A stretch of 64,000 bases of DNA from Pandoraea commovens (GTDB lineage Bacteria > Pseudomonadota > Gammaproteobacteria > Burkholderiales > Burkholderiaceae), in NCBI RefSeq assembly GCF_902459615.1, contig NZ_CABPSA010000008.1:248001-312000 (forward strand), in the 5' to 3' direction. The notes under the pieces were generated by a model. The model saw nothing but the letters and a program-made list of their open reading frames with translations. It searched no databases and was not told the origin of the DNA. A program made the translations under genes and the position numbers. The stretch's first letter is position 1, and every line of letters begins with the position of its first letter. Below are positions 15,791-25,213 of this stretch, in pieces.

Positions 15791-17575
15791 TCACCCATGC
15801 GGCGGCTTGTCGTCCGGCGGCGTATCCGAGGTCGGTGCGGCCAGAATCACCCCCGGTCGCACCGGCAGGTCCGGACGAATGCCCAGCAACGGCAACGCCT
15901 GCGACGCAATCTCGGCAAACGCCGGACCCGCTGCCTGACCACCAAAGTGCTGCGATGCCTTCGGCTCATCCACCGACACCGCGATCACCAAACGCGGTGC
16001 CGACAACGGCGCAATCCCGACAAACGACGCACGGTACTTCGAATGGTCGTAACCGTGCGCGCCCGCCTTGTATGCCGTCCCCGTCTTGCCGCCGATGCTG
16101 TATCCCGCGACCTGCGCCGTCGTTGCCGTCCCGCCCGTGTCCACCACAGCCGCCAGCATCTTGCGCATCTCGGACGCCGTATGCGCATCGATCACCCGCA
16201 CACCCTCCGGCTGTACCGGCGTATCCGGCTTGATGATCGAAATGGGCACCATCACACCGTCGTTCGCAAAGATCGTGTACGCCCGCGCCAACTGAAACAG
16301 CGACGCTGAAATCCCGTAGCCGTATGCCATCGTCGCCTGCTCGATCCGTCGCCACGATTTGTACGGACGCAGTCGGCCCGACACAGCACCCGGGAACCCC
16401 AGCTTCGGCTGCTGGCCCAGACCAATCTCGGTGAACATGTCCCACATCTCTTCCGCCCGCAACATCGTCGACACCTTCGTCATACCAATGTTGCTCGACT
16501 TCTGAATGACGCCCGCCGCCGTCAGCGTGCCGTTCGCACTGTCGTCGCTGATCGTCGCCCCCTCGAACACATAACGGCCCGGGCCGGTGTCGATGAGCGT
16601 CGTCGGCGTCAGACGATGCAGATCCAACGCCAGCGCCATCGTGAACGGCTTGAGAATCGAACCCGGCTCGAAGACATCGGTGAACACGCGGTTGCGCAAC
16701 TGCTCACCCGTCAGATGCGCGCGGTCGTTCGGGTTGTATGTCGGCAAATTGGCCAGTGCCAGCACCTGTCCCGTCTTGGCATCGATGACCACTGCCATCG
16801 CTGCCTTCGCGCCCGTACGATCCAGCGCATTCTTCAACGCCTCGTAAGCGATGTACTGCACGCGGGTGTCAAGCGTCAGACGAATGTCCTTGCCGTCACG
16901 CGGCGGACTGGAGTCGTCGAGATCCTGAATGGTTCGGCCGATGCGATCCTTGATCACGCGCCGCACGCCAGCCGCACCTTCGAGCAGTGGCTCCTCGCCC
17001 AGCTCCATGCCTTCCTGACCCTTGTCCTCGACATTGGTAAAGCCGACCACGTGCGCGGCCACTTCGCCCTCGGGGTAGAAACGCTTGTATTCGCTACTCT
17101 CGTAGACGCCAGGAATGCCCAGCGCTTCGACCTGCTTGCCGATCTCAGGCGACACCTGACGCTTTACATAGACGAACTTTTTCTCGCCGATGAGCTTGGT
17201 GCGCAGTTCTTTTGCGGGGATGTCGAGCAGCTTGCTGGCCTTCTGGATGTCGCTGTCGGAAAGGTCGTCCGGCACTTCAGTCGGGACGGCCCAGATGGTG
17301 CGCATCGGCAAACTGGTCGCGAGCACACGGCCGTCGCGATCTTCGATCTTGCCCCGCACACCCGGCATGACGATGGCGTGCTCGTAACGCTTTTCACCCT
17401 GCGCGATGTAGAAACTGTTGCCCGGCCCGGCAATCCAGAAGGCCCGGACGACCAACCCGATGAAGGCGATCGTGATGACGATGACGACGAATTTGGAGCG
17501 CCATAACGACATGCGCGATTGCAAAACAGGACTGGCGGCGAACGTGACGTCCTTGGGCTGGCGATTCTTTTGCAT
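15791..17575 (-). CDS. Peptidoglycan D,D-transpeptidase, FtsI/PBP3 type
   Basis: A 594-residue class B penicillin-binding protein. One N-terminal membrane helix (about 30-50) is followed by a PBP dimerisation domain and a transpeptidase domain with all three motifs: SxxK as S306-I-L-K309, SxN as SSN (360-362) and KTG (497-499). It cross-links peptidoglycan in the periplasm. The ATG at 17575 was chosen; the frame opens further upstream without a good start. It stands alone, outside any division-wall cluster, so it is probably a paralogue of the main ftsI. Confidence 0.9.
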   Translation of the reverse strand: MQKNRQPKDVTFAASPVLQSRMSLWRSKFVVIVITIAFIGLVVRAFWIAGPGNSFYIAQGEKRYEHAIVMPGVRGKIEDRDGRVLATSLPMRTIWAVPTEVPDDLSDSDIQKASKLLDIPAKELRTKLIGEKKFVYVKRQVSPEIGKQVEALGIPGVYESSEYKRFYPEGEVAAHVVGFTNVEDKGQEGMELGEEPLLEGAAGVRRVIKDRIGRTIQDLDDSSPPRDGKDIRLTLDTRVQYIAYEALKNALDRTGAKAAMAVVIDAKTGQVLALANLPTYNPNDRAHLTGEQLRNRVFTDVFEPGSILKPFTMALALDLHRLTPTTLIDTGPGRYVFEGATISDDSANGTLTAAGVIQKSSNIGMTKVSTMLRAEEMWDMFTEIGLGQQPKLGFPGAVSGRLRPYKSWRRIEQATMAYGYGISASLFQLARAYTIFANDGVMVPISIIKPDTPVQPEGVRVIDAHTASEMRKMLAAVVDTGGTATTAQVAGYSIGGKTGTAYKAGAHGYDHSKYRASFVGIAPLSAPRLVIAVSVDEPKASQHFGGQAAGPAFAEIASQALPLLGIRPDLPVRPGVILAAPTSDTPPDDKPPHG

Positions 17576-17697
17576 GGCGCTCGCGGGGCGAATGAGAGGC
17601 TGGTTACAGCAATTAGCAGCAATGAGCCCGTCAACCAACTATGGCTCAGATTCTAGGCGAGATAGCGTAGCATGCAAGCGACTGTTGCAATAGCGCA

Positions 17698-17720
17698 AAA
17701 GCCCCGTCAGACGGGGCTTT
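17698..17720 (-). terminator. Terminator downstream of the DUF3047 gene
   Basis: AAAGCCCCGT and ACGGGGCTTT form a 10-bp stem with loop CAG; on the minus strand it ends in TTTTG. Confidence 0.7.
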
Positions 17721-17844
17721 CAGGGTTATTTTGGAGGCTTTCGACACGACATTTTGCATGGGTGTCGGCAGGTGAAACCAGAGGCGAATTTTCGTTCGGT
17801 TTGGCGTGCCGGTCAGCGCGAGTGTTAAGGCGTTTATGAATGCC

Positions 17845-18678
17845 CTATTTCCCCGCGTCGAACCGCACGTCGCCGTACCACGCGTGCGCCGTCGCATGCG
17901 TGTTGTCGCTGTCGGTGAAAATGCCGTAACCCAGCAACTTGCCCGGCTTCTCCTTATAGATGCGCTCGTAATCGGCCGCGACGTTGCGTGAGAACGTCTG
18001 CCATTTGCCGAGCGACGCGTCGCCGCCCGCTACGACCATCATTTGCACCCTGTCGGTGTGCGGGTTCTGGATGACGCCGCCCACCGGTGCGTCGTTGGAC
18101 CAAATGTACATGAGCGTGGCGTACGGCAAGTCTTCGCCGCCTGCCTTGGCCAGTGTCATGGTCGCGCGGTCCCCGAAAGACAGCGACGACTTGTCGCCGT
18201 CGAAGAAGAACACGAGCCGCGCCGGTGAATCCTCCTTGTCGCTCACCCGGTTATCCGCCCCAGGAATGGCCCTGTCGACCTTCCATCGCCATGCGACGAC
18301 CGGCGTGGCGTTCAGATCGACGCCGTCACCCTTGGCCATGAGCGCCGACGCCGAATCGGTGGAGTTCGCTTCAATGACGCTGCGCTTGCCGTCGGCCACC
18401 ACGGTATAGGTGGTGAGCTTCTTGCCGCTCACGACAGGCAGATTCTTCCAGCCCTCTGGTAGCGCACTACCCGGGCTGGCTTTCGAGAAAGGGACGGCTG
18501 CCGCGCCGCTACCGGAGGCTGCGTCGGCCGAAACGGCGTTGGGAACATAGGCCAGCACGGCGAGCCACGCGAGGGCCGCAGCCAACGCCACCCCTGTCAC
18601 GCGACGGGGCGGCGGGTGGAGGGCTTGAGTGGAACGTGAGACGTGCGGCGAACGAAGCGTCGAGACAATGCGTTGCAT
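17845..18678 (-). CDS. DUF3047 domain protein, exported
   Basis: A 277-residue protein with a positively charged N-terminus and a hydrophobic segment (VALAAALAWLAVLAYVPNAVSA), so it is probably exported. The body holds the DUF3047 pattern: VAWRWKVDRAIPGADNRVSDKEDSPARL, LMYIWSNDAPVG and AWYGDVRF near the end. GGAG precedes the ATG at 18678. Function unknown; the fold resembles carbohydrate-binding jelly rolls by appearance only. Confidence 0.8.
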   Translation of the reverse strand: MQRIVSTLRSPHVSRSTQALHPPPRRVTGVALAAALAWLAVLAYVPNAVSADAASGSGAAAVPFSKASPGSALPEGWKNLPVVSGKKLTTYTVVADGKRSVIEANSTDSASALMAKGDGVDLNATPVVAWRWKVDRAIPGADNRVSDKEDSPARLVFFFDGDKSSLSFGDRATMTLAKAGGEDLPYATLMYIWSNDAPVGGVIQNPHTDRVQMMVVAGGDASLGKWQTFSRNVAADYERIYKEKPGKLLGYGIFTDSDNTHATAHAWYGDVRFDAGK

Positions 18679-18722
18679 GGCGAACGACTCCAACGTTGAA
18701 GGACGAACTCGGCAGAACGAAC

Positions 18723-19349
18723 TCAGCGCTGCTGCATGGCGACGCGCAGGCCCAGGCCGATGAAGATGGTGCCGATGATCTTGCCCTGCCAGCGCAGCAG
18801 CCACGCGAAACGTCCCACGAACTTGCCCAGCGGACGCACCGACATCGCAATGGCCGCCGTATAAAGCGCGCTCATTGCAACGAACACCAGCCCCAACACG
18901 AGGAACTGACCGAAGGCGTTGCCCTCGCTCGCATGCACGAATTGCGGCATGAAGGCGAGGAAGAACAGGGCGGTCTTCGGATTGAGCACCTCGGTGGCCA
19001 CCGCCTGACCGAACGCCCGTCCGGGCGAGACTTTCGGTGCGACGGGCAACTGCGGGTCTGACGGCCGCTCACGCAGCGCCTTGACGCCCAGATAGATCAG
19101 GTAGGCCGCGCCCACATATTTAACGACGTCGAACGCCAGCGCGGACGTCATCAACACCGCCGACAGTCCGACCGCCGCGCACAGGGTGTGCACCAGATCG
19201 CCGAGCGCAATGCCCATGCCGGTCATGACACCGGCGCGGCGTCCGCCTTGCACGGTGCGGGTGATGGTCAGCAAGACGGCCGGGCCGGGAATCAGAAAAA
19301 GCCCGAGGACAACGACAACGAACGTGGCAAGCGTGGCAAGGGTCGGCAT
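18723..19349 (-). CDS. LysE/RhtB family exporter
   Basis: A 208-residue membrane protein with six hydrophobic segments and the family blocks FLIPGPAVLLTITRTVQGG and TEVLNPKTALFFLAFMPQF. The ATG at 19349 has a strong GGAGG; the open frame extends 85 codons further but without a site. It lies 44 bp upstream of the DUF3047 gene and may be cotranscribed. Substrate unknown. Confidence 0.9.
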   Translation of the reverse strand: MPTLATLATFVVVVLGLFLIPGPAVLLTITRTVQGGRRAGVMTGMGIALGDLVHTLCAAVGLSAVLMTSALAFDVVKYVGAAYLIYLGVKALRERPSDPQLPVAPKVSPGRAFGQAVATEVLNPKTALFFLAFMPQFVHASEGNAFGQFLVLGLVFVAMSALYTAAIAMSVRPLGKFVGRFAWLLRWQGKIIGTIFIGLGLRVAMQQR

Positions 19350-19536
19350 GAAAAGCCTCCGGTGGGGTCGAGGGCGGTGCGGGCCGTGACGGCCGTGCAA
19401 TGGCGACATCATCCCAGATTCCGAAGGAGGGCGCCCAAAAGGGTGCAGAGCGAATCCTGAAGCGCCGCGCGCTCCTGTGACAGACCATGCCCGGTCTTTC
19501 GATCCCGCCGGATTACGGCATTCAGGAGCCCGCGCT

Positions 19537-20898
19537 ATGTCACTCATCTCTTCAGCTTCGTCTTCTTCCCTCTCGACGGTCTCGTCTCCTCCCGCGACAG
19601 GCACGCTCGTTCAGGTAGCACTGAAAGCAATGCATTGCGCCTTCGACAGCTTCCGTGGCGACTTCTCGGGCGCGGTGGCATGTTTGCGCGAGAGCGGGCT
19701 AAGCCAGTTGCTGTCCGACACATGGCAGCACGCAGGCCAGCGGTTCCAACAGCACGCGCCAACACATTCCGGTGTCTCGGACGTCGGCATCGCTTGCGCA
19801 TTGAGTGCGATCGCCGTGGGCGCGACATACACCTATCTCTGGCCTGAACTCAAGGCGCTGGAACGGGCCATCGACGGGGGCGACGAGACGCAGCGTCAGT
19901 GGGCGTTGCAGACGGACACGCAACTGCGACGTCGCACGGTGGCAGACGTGACGGCAATGAGTCAGTGCCTCGCAGTGTTCGACGCCACGGCCCTCGCCGC
20001 AACGGCGCAACAAGCGGGTACGGACATGCCCCGGCGCGCGCTGGCCGAAATGCGCATCGCCGAAGCGCTGCTGCTTCATATCGCCGACGTCCCGCAATCC
20101 GATTACGCAAGGAGCGATCGGATTGCCGGGCTTTGCCAGCTCATGGCGCACGGCCTCGGGTTCAAACTGCCGAAGACGGTGCGAGACGCCTTGCACATCA
20201 GCGACGAGCGGCAATCTCTGATTCGCGACGATAACGCGTTCGCGCTGCTCAAAACCCAGTTGGAGCCGGATTGGCGTCAGGACGAGGCGGGCAGCGCGAC
20301 CTTCACCGTGCATCCGGTCGATGTGCAGGTGTTCGATCCCGACGAGACAACCGACGACCTTTCGCCGGAGACACGCAACGAACGCCGCTTGCTGACGAAC
20401 CCGGTTGCACTGCGTCGCGTGCGCGCCCGTCTCGTGGCGCTGTTCGCCGCGAGTGTGCGCGAAGACTGTGGGGGGACGGGCGATTGGCGTGCGCTCGCGC
20501 TACGGGCATTGGGGGTTGCCGCACAGCACGGCATGTCGTGCGACAACGTATTGCTCGCGATGGGGATCGCCACGCGCTCAGGTATCAGCGCCCGCTTTGC
20601 ATGGCGCTGGAGCGACGAGCGGGGGCCCCGGCCGGGCGAAACGCTACCGCCGACGATTCCCGTGGACGTGGCCCAATGGATCGGCCGGGTGATGATCGTC
20701 GCGGGCAATCCCGACGCGAACCTGCCGTGCCCGTCGCGTCTTGCCGCACTGGTCAGAGGCGACACCCCGCCGACGCTGAAGATCGGCAGCGACGAATGGG
20801 TGCGTCTCACCGATGGCATCGACGCACTGGGCCGCGATCACTGGCATAAGTCGTTCGCGCAGGTCTGCAACGCCGCACGCGGGGCACGCCACGTGTGA
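19537..20898 (+). CDS. Hypothetical protein with Ser-rich N-terminus
   Basis: A 453-residue protein; AGGAG lies 8 nt before the ATG at 19537. It begins MSLISSASSSSLSTVSSPP, a polar run without a signal peptide, followed by one short hydrophobic stretch (VGIACALSAIAVGATYTYLW) and a helical, Leu/Ala-rich body. No catalytic motif or known family is recognised. The N-terminus resembles that of type III secreted effectors, but no such system is visible here. Confidence 0.65.
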   Translation: MSLISSASSSSLSTVSSPPATGTLVQVALKAMHCAFDSFRGDFSGAVACLRESGLSQLLSDTWQHAGQRFQQHAPTHSGVSDVGIACALSAIAVGATYTYLWPELKALERAIDGGDETQRQWALQTDTQLRRRTVADVTAMSQCLAVFDATALAATAQQAGTDMPRRALAEMRIAEALLLHIADVPQSDYARSDRIAGLCQLMAHGLGFKLPKTVRDALHISDERQSLIRDDNAFALLKTQLEPDWRQDEAGSATFTVHPVDVQVFDPDETTDDLSPETRNERRLLTNPVALRRVRARLVALFAASVREDCGGTGDWRALALRALGVAAQHGMSCDNVLLAMGIATRSGISARFAWRWSDERGPRPGETLPPTIPVDVAQWIGRVMIVAGNPDANLPCPSRLAALVRGDTPPTLKIGSDEWVRLTDGIDALGRDHWHKSFAQVCNAARGARHV

Positions 20899-20912
20899 CG
20901 CGCTCGGCACGC

Positions 20913-21443
20913 TCAGAGGTATGCGCCGCCCAGCAGTCCGGCGACGCTGCCCGCTGCGAGCCACCACAGCGGATGCACGCGGGTTCTGATGGCCAGCACC
21001 GCCACGCTTGTCGTGATGCCCGCGAGCAGCCACGACGTGGCCGATGCTTCGGCGATCAGCGCCGCGCTCGCGGCAACGAGCCCCGCCGTCATCGGCATCA
21101 GACCCGCCTGCACGATGCGCCGCCACGGCCGATCCCGGAAGCGCTGCCACAGATGCAGCACGCCGACCGTAATGAGCGACGACGGCCCGAACTTGGCCAG
21201 TGTCGTGACGAGCATGCCTTGCCAGCCAGCGACATGCCAGCCGACGAGCGTCACGATCATGAGGTTCGGTCCAGGTGCGGCCTGCCCCAGCGCGAACAGC
21301 GCGCTGAATTGTTCGGAGGTCATCCAGTGATGCAGATCGACCACCTGCCGCTCCATCTCCGGCAGGATCGTGTTGCCGCCGCCAAAAGCGAGCACGGACA
21401 GCTGCGTGAAGATGAGCGCAAGCGAAATGAGGGTGCCGGTCAT
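20913..21443 (-). CDS. Chromate transporter, short-chain CHR protein (second of pair)
   Basis: A 176-residue CHR-domain protein with the motifs LAFGGGNTILPEMERQVV and LGQAAPGPNLMIVTLVGW, and about six hydrophobic segments. Its ATG overlaps the stop of the partner gene (ATGA at 21440-21443). Short CHR proteins act as pairs, each half of the long ChrA transporter that expels chromate from the cell. The true start at 21443 is far inside a longer open frame. Confidence 0.88.
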   Translation of the reverse strand: MTGTLISLALIFTQLSVLAFGGGNTILPEMERQVVDLHHWMTSEQFSALFALGQAAPGPNLMIVTLVGWHVAGWQGMLVTTLAKFGPSSLITVGVLHLWQRFRDRPWRRIVQAGLMPMTAGLVAASAALIAEASATSWLLAGITTSVAVLAIRTRVHPLWWLAAGSVAGLLGGAYL

Positions 21444-22096
21444 TGCGAAACCCTCCAGGTGGCGTAAATCGAGATCGGCGTCATCACGATCATGGTGAGC
21501 ACCAGCGGCACGCGCAGCACGGCAATCGCAATGAAGCACGCCACCGCTACGCCGCCGAGCACGACGGACTTGCGCAGCGGCCACGCCACCTTCCACGCCA
21601 TCTGAATCAACAGACCGGCCGCCGCTGCCGCCAACCCGGCAAACAGATGCTTCACGTGCGGGTCGTTCTGGAAGTGCTGATAGATCGTGCCCAGCGCAAT
21701 CACCACGGCCGACGGGGCCGCAATCAAACCGAGGATCGACGCGAGCGCGCCGCGCCAGCCATGAAAGCGCATGCCGAGCGCGACCGACAAGTTGATGATG
21801 TTGCCGCCCGGCAGAAACTGGCACAGACCGAGCAGATCGGTGAACTCCGCGCCGCTGATCCAGCGATGCTTGTCGACGATCATGCGGCGCGCGAGCGGCA
21901 ACGCGCCGCCGAACGCGGTCATGCCGAGGCCGAGAAAGCCGAAGAAGAGGGCGCGAATGCTCGGGCTGTCCGCCACCGCTGTGTCGTGCCCGGTGTTGGG
22001 GGCAGCAGCGCTGGCATCGGTGTTCGGCGCAAGACGGGTGTCGGGTGTCCCGGGTGTACCCGGGTTGGGGGAGGTGAAGGGGGCCTGAGTGTTCAT
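21440..22096 (-). CDS. Chromate transporter, short-chain CHR protein (first of pair)
   Basis: A 218-residue CHR-domain protein. A disordered Pro/Thr-rich N-terminus of about 45 residues precedes the domain, with FGFLGLGMTAFGGALPLARR and GLCQFLPGGNIINLSVALG as family motifs. It forms an overlapping pair with the gene after it and is divergent from a LysR gene that probably regulates it. No Shine-Dalgarno is obvious at 22096. Confidence 0.87.
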   Translation of the reverse strand: MNTQAPFTSPNPGTPGTPDTRLAPNTDASAAAPNTGHDTAVADSPSIRALFFGFLGLGMTAFGGALPLARRMIVDKHRWISGAEFTDLLGLCQFLPGGNIINLSVALGMRFHGWRGALASILGLIAAPSAVVIALGTIYQHFQNDPHVKHLFAGLAAAAAGLLIQMAWKVAWPLRKSVVLGGVAVACFIAIAVLRVPLVLTMIVMTPISIYATWRVSQ

Positions 22097-22209
22097 GGCG
22101 GGCAAACTCTGAAAACTGGACTACGGTGGGGCCGCCCGGCAGAGAATGTCATCGAGGGATGGGATGCATGGGTGCCGCGCGGGACACCCTGAGAGTAAGG
22201 CGATTGCGT

Positions 22210-22258
22210 TATATTGTCCAATATATGGAAGTGACTTGAATCATATTGGATCGATATG
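22210..22258. promoter_or_regulatory. LysR-type binding sites between chr pair and LysR gene
   Basis: TATATTG-TC-CAATATA (22210-22225) is a perfect 7-bp inverted repeat. A second, weaker dyad CATAT/ATATG (22242-22246 and 22254-22258) overlaps the regulator start codon. The spacing suits a LysR tetramer. Confidence 0.65.
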
Positions 22259-23179
22259 ACAAACATCGACGTGCGCTTGCTGCGCTATTTCATTGCGGTG
22301 GCTGAAACCGGGCACATGACGCGGGCCGCAGAGCGGCTCGGCATCGGGCAGCCACCGCTCTCGCAACAGATCCGCGTGCTTGAGACACAACTGGGCGTGA
22401 CGCTCTTCGAACGCTTGCCACGCGGCATGGCGCTGACCGACGCGGGGCAGGCTTTCCTCGCCGACGCCTACGAAGTCGTGCGCAAACTCGATCAGGCGGT
22501 GGACGACGTGCGGCGCGTGGCAGCGGGCATCAAGGGGCGTCTGTCGGTCGGCTTCACCAGCTCGGCGGCACTGCATCCGTTCGTGCCGACGGTCATTCGC
22601 GCGTTTCGTAGCGATGCGCCATCGGTGTCCCTGATGCTGGACGAGTCGAGTACCGGGGATTTGCTGGACGGGTTGCGCGACGGACATATCGACGTCGCGT
22701 TCATCCGTCAGCCGCAGGGCAACACCGGCGAGATCACCGTCGTGCAGGTGCTGGAAGAACCGATGGTGCTGGCCGTGCCGTCCGCGCATCCGCTGGCGCT
22801 CACGGGTCGAGCCGGGAAGGCCGCCGTGCCGATGACGGCGATTGCGTCGGAAAAGCTGATTCTCTATCGGCGACGCGCAGGGCAGGGGCTGTACGACGCG
22901 ATCATCGCCGCATGCCACGGCGCCGGTTTCAGTCCGGCCATTGAACAGGAAGCGCCGCGTCTGTTGACGACGCTCTCGCTCGTCGCCGCCGGGCTGGGTG
23001 TATCGGTGGTGCCTGCGTCGCTCATGCGCATGCAGATCGAGGGGATCGTCTACCGGCCCCTCGCACCGCCGCCGCGCGCACCGCTGTGCTGTGCCTATCG
23101 AGAAGGCGTACTCGCCGGTCCGACGGCGCGTCTGTTAGAGCATGTGCACGCGGCTGTGAAGGCCATCGCCACGGTGTAA
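22256..23179 (+). CDS. LysR-family transcriptional regulator
   Basis: A 307-residue LysR protein: HTH in residues 1-60 (RLLRYFIAVAETGHMTRAAERLGIGQPPLSQQIRVLE), then the effector domain. The pattern is close to BenM/CatR-like regulators. It is divergent from the chr pair with a dyad operator between, so it probably controls that pair and itself. Confidence 0.92.
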   Translation: MTNIDVRLLRYFIAVAETGHMTRAAERLGIGQPPLSQQIRVLETQLGVTLFERLPRGMALTDAGQAFLADAYEVVRKLDQAVDDVRRVAAGIKGRLSVGFTSSAALHPFVPTVIRAFRSDAPSVSLMLDESSTGDLLDGLRDGHIDVAFIRQPQGNTGEITVVQVLEEPMVLAVPSAHPLALTGRAGKAAVPMTAIASEKLILYRRRAGQGLYDAIIAACHGAGFSPAIEQEAPRLLTTLSLVAAGLGVSVVPASLMRMQIEGIVYRPLAPPPRAPLCCAYREGVLAGPTARLLEHVHAAVKAIATV

Positions 23180-23192
23180 CCGGCGCGAAAGT

Positions 23193-23792
23193 TCAGGCCG
23201 ATGTGCCGCCCTTCTGTGCGACCAGCGCTTCGATGTGGCCGTGCAGTCCCACGTCGTTCCAGTCCAGTTCGCCCATGCGCCAGAAGCGCGCGTTTCCCGC
23301 CCGGTCCACGAGATACGTGGCGGGCAGACCGAGCGAGCCGAAGCGTTTGTAGACCGCACCGTCGGTATCGAGCAGCACGGTGCCGTCGATGGGGAGCTTG
23401 TCGACGAAAGGCTTCACCGTCGTGGCCGGTTCCTTGTAGTTGACGGCGAGCAACGCCAGACCTCGCCCACGGTACTGGCGCACCACCGCCCCCATCGCCG
23501 GAATCTCCTCGCGGCAAGGCCCGCACCACGTCGCCCAGAAGTTGACGATGACGACGCGTCCGCGATACTGCGACAGCGAGTATGTCTTGCCGTCGAGCCC
23601 GTCGAGCGAGAACGCCGGTGTCGCACCGCGCCATGCCGAGAGCGTGCCGCCGGACGTCCCGGCGAGCGCGCTGTCGTCGACTTCCGTCGAACCCTTTGCC
23701 GGTCCCGCCGCGAGCGCATTGGGGCCAGCGGCCCCGAATGCGCCGACCGCACCGAGCGCCCCCAGCGTGTGAAGAAAGTGACGGCGTTGCAT
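23193..23792 (-). CDS. TlpA-like periplasmic thioredoxin
   Basis: A 199-residue protein from the ATG at 23792 (AAGGAG upstream). A leader with an RR pair (MQRRHFLHTLGALGAVGAFG) suggests Tat or Sec export. The thioredoxin fold carries VNFWATWCGPCREEIP, with the redox pair C90/C93, and the cis-proline region LGLPATYLVD. It probably reduces disulfides in the periplasm, for example in cytochrome c maturation. The transglutaminase-like gene upstream on the same strand may be cotranscribed. Confidence 0.9.
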   Translation of the reverse strand: MQRRHFLHTLGALGAVGAFGAAGPNALAAGPAKGSTEVDDSALAGTSGGTLSAWRGATPAFSLDGLDGKTYSLSQYRGRVVIVNFWATWCGPCREEIPAMGAVVRQYRGRGLALLAVNYKEPATTVKPFVDKLPIDGTVLLDTDGAVYKRFGSLGLPATYLVDRAGNARFWRMGELDWNDVGLHGHIEALVAQKGGTSA

Positions 23793-23871
23793 GGCGATGC
23801 GCTCCTTCATGGGCGTGTGACGATCACGCCGAGGCCGATGTCTCGGGTGTCGGTGGTGTCGCTTGCGCCGA

Positions 23872-25020
23872 TCAGGCCGAGATTTCGCGGGCGTTCATGC
23901 GATAGCGGAAGGTATCCGGATTCAGGCTGTCGAGCTGAGCACGCGCCACTTCGCCGTTCGGATACATAAGGAACGGCACGGTGCTTGCAGGCTTACCTTG
24001 CGCGCCGGGCAGCGGAATGTCCGCGCCGTGATTGAACGCGACCCAGTTCATTTCCCACTGACCGAAAAGCATCGCACGCGCGGCGCGAACGCGCAGATCG
24101 TCGACCGGCAGACCGCCCGGCACTTCTTCGAGCACGACCTTGCGCACATCCGCCGGATCGACCGGCACCCAGCCGTAACCGGCCGCGTAGAACTCGGCGC
24201 GGCAATGCTGGGCGCGCGTGACGTCCCCCGCCTTGCCCAGACTGTTAAAGCCATGACGTGAGGTCGCCACGCGCACACCGTAAGCGTCGCGTGCAGGAAT
24301 TCCCACGGAGCGGGCCAGCGCCGTAAAGAGTGCGTTGATGTCGGCACACTTGCCCGCGAGGTCGCCGGTGGTGAGCATGTAGCGCACGTCGCCCGTGCCG
24401 CAACCGCGCACCGAGCCTTCGCGACGGCAGTTCTCCACGATCCATTGATAGATGGCGCGCGCTTTCTCCACGTCGCCCTTCTCGCCGCGCGTGATCTTCT
24501 CTGCGGTTTCGCGCACCAGACCGTCGGTCGGCTGAAGTTCTGTCGGCTGGAGGTACTGACGCAGCACCGCCGCCGATTCGCGCGGGGCGTTGGCCGACGG
24601 GGGCTGCGACAGATCGACGACGCGATCGCGCGTGGCGAACGTGTTCGTCAGGGTGACGGTGCGAGCGCCCTGCGCGGCACCCTCGGGCCATGCCACGGCG
24701 AGCATTGGCACACCGATGCCTGAGGCGCCACGCACCATGCGCAACTCGGCCTTGGCCCCCGGGGCGTCCCAGCGCGTGCCGAGCGCATGTTGATAGGCCC
24801 CGGACGGCGACGTCGCCACCGGTAGCCAGACGTTCGCCGGGCCATTGCCAGCGGGCAGGTCGACCTGCGTCGTCAGCTCGAACGTGCGCCAGCCGTCGGC
24901 GGCGCTGGGCGCCTGCGTCGACGATTTGGCCGCGTGGGCGTAACCCGGCAGCAGCGACGTGGAAAGGAACGAGGCGGGCAGGGCGTAAGCGCCCAGAGAG
25001 AGGAAGCGGCGGCGTTGCAT
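23872..25020 (-). CDS. Transglutaminase-like cysteine protease/peptidase, exported
   Basis: A 382-residue protein with leader MQRRRFLSLGAYALPASF (twin arginine) ending near YAHA. The transglutaminase core is intact: C225 in LAGKCADINALF, H272 in AQHCRAEFY and D288 in VPVDPADV, the Cys-His-Asp triad. AAGGGG precedes the ATG at 25020. The family includes periplasmic peptidases and amidases; the substrate is unknown. The neighbouring thioredoxin could keep its cysteine reduced (inference). Confidence 0.85.
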   Translation of the reverse strand: MQRRRFLSLGAYALPASFLSTSLLPGYAHAAKSSTQAPSAADGWRTFELTTQVDLPAGNGPANVWLPVATSPSGAYQHALGTRWDAPGAKAELRMVRGASGIGVPMLAVAWPEGAAQGARTVTLTNTFATRDRVVDLSQPPSANAPRESAAVLRQYLQPTELQPTDGLVRETAEKITRGEKGDVEKARAIYQWIVENCRREGSVRGCGTGDVRYMLTTGDLAGKCADINALFTALARSVGIPARDAYGVRVATSRHGFNSLGKAGDVTRAQHCRAEFYAAGYGWVPVDPADVRKVVLEEVPGGLPVDDLRVRAARAMLFGQWEMNWVAFNHGADIPLPGAQGKPASTVPFLMYPNGEVARAQLDSLNPDTFRYRMNAREISA

Positions 25021-25213
25021 GATGTAGACCCCTTTTGGCATCAGCGCTCACGGCGCATTGAGGTTAGGGCAATAGCGGTGGCGTCCCATGCAGGGACGAT
25101 GTAACCCGGTAGCATGACACCGTCGCATGTCGTCCACAGTCATTTCGGGACATGGCGACGGCGCAAAGCTGCTTCATAATACGTCGACTTAAGGAAAACG
25201 AACACCAACGACC

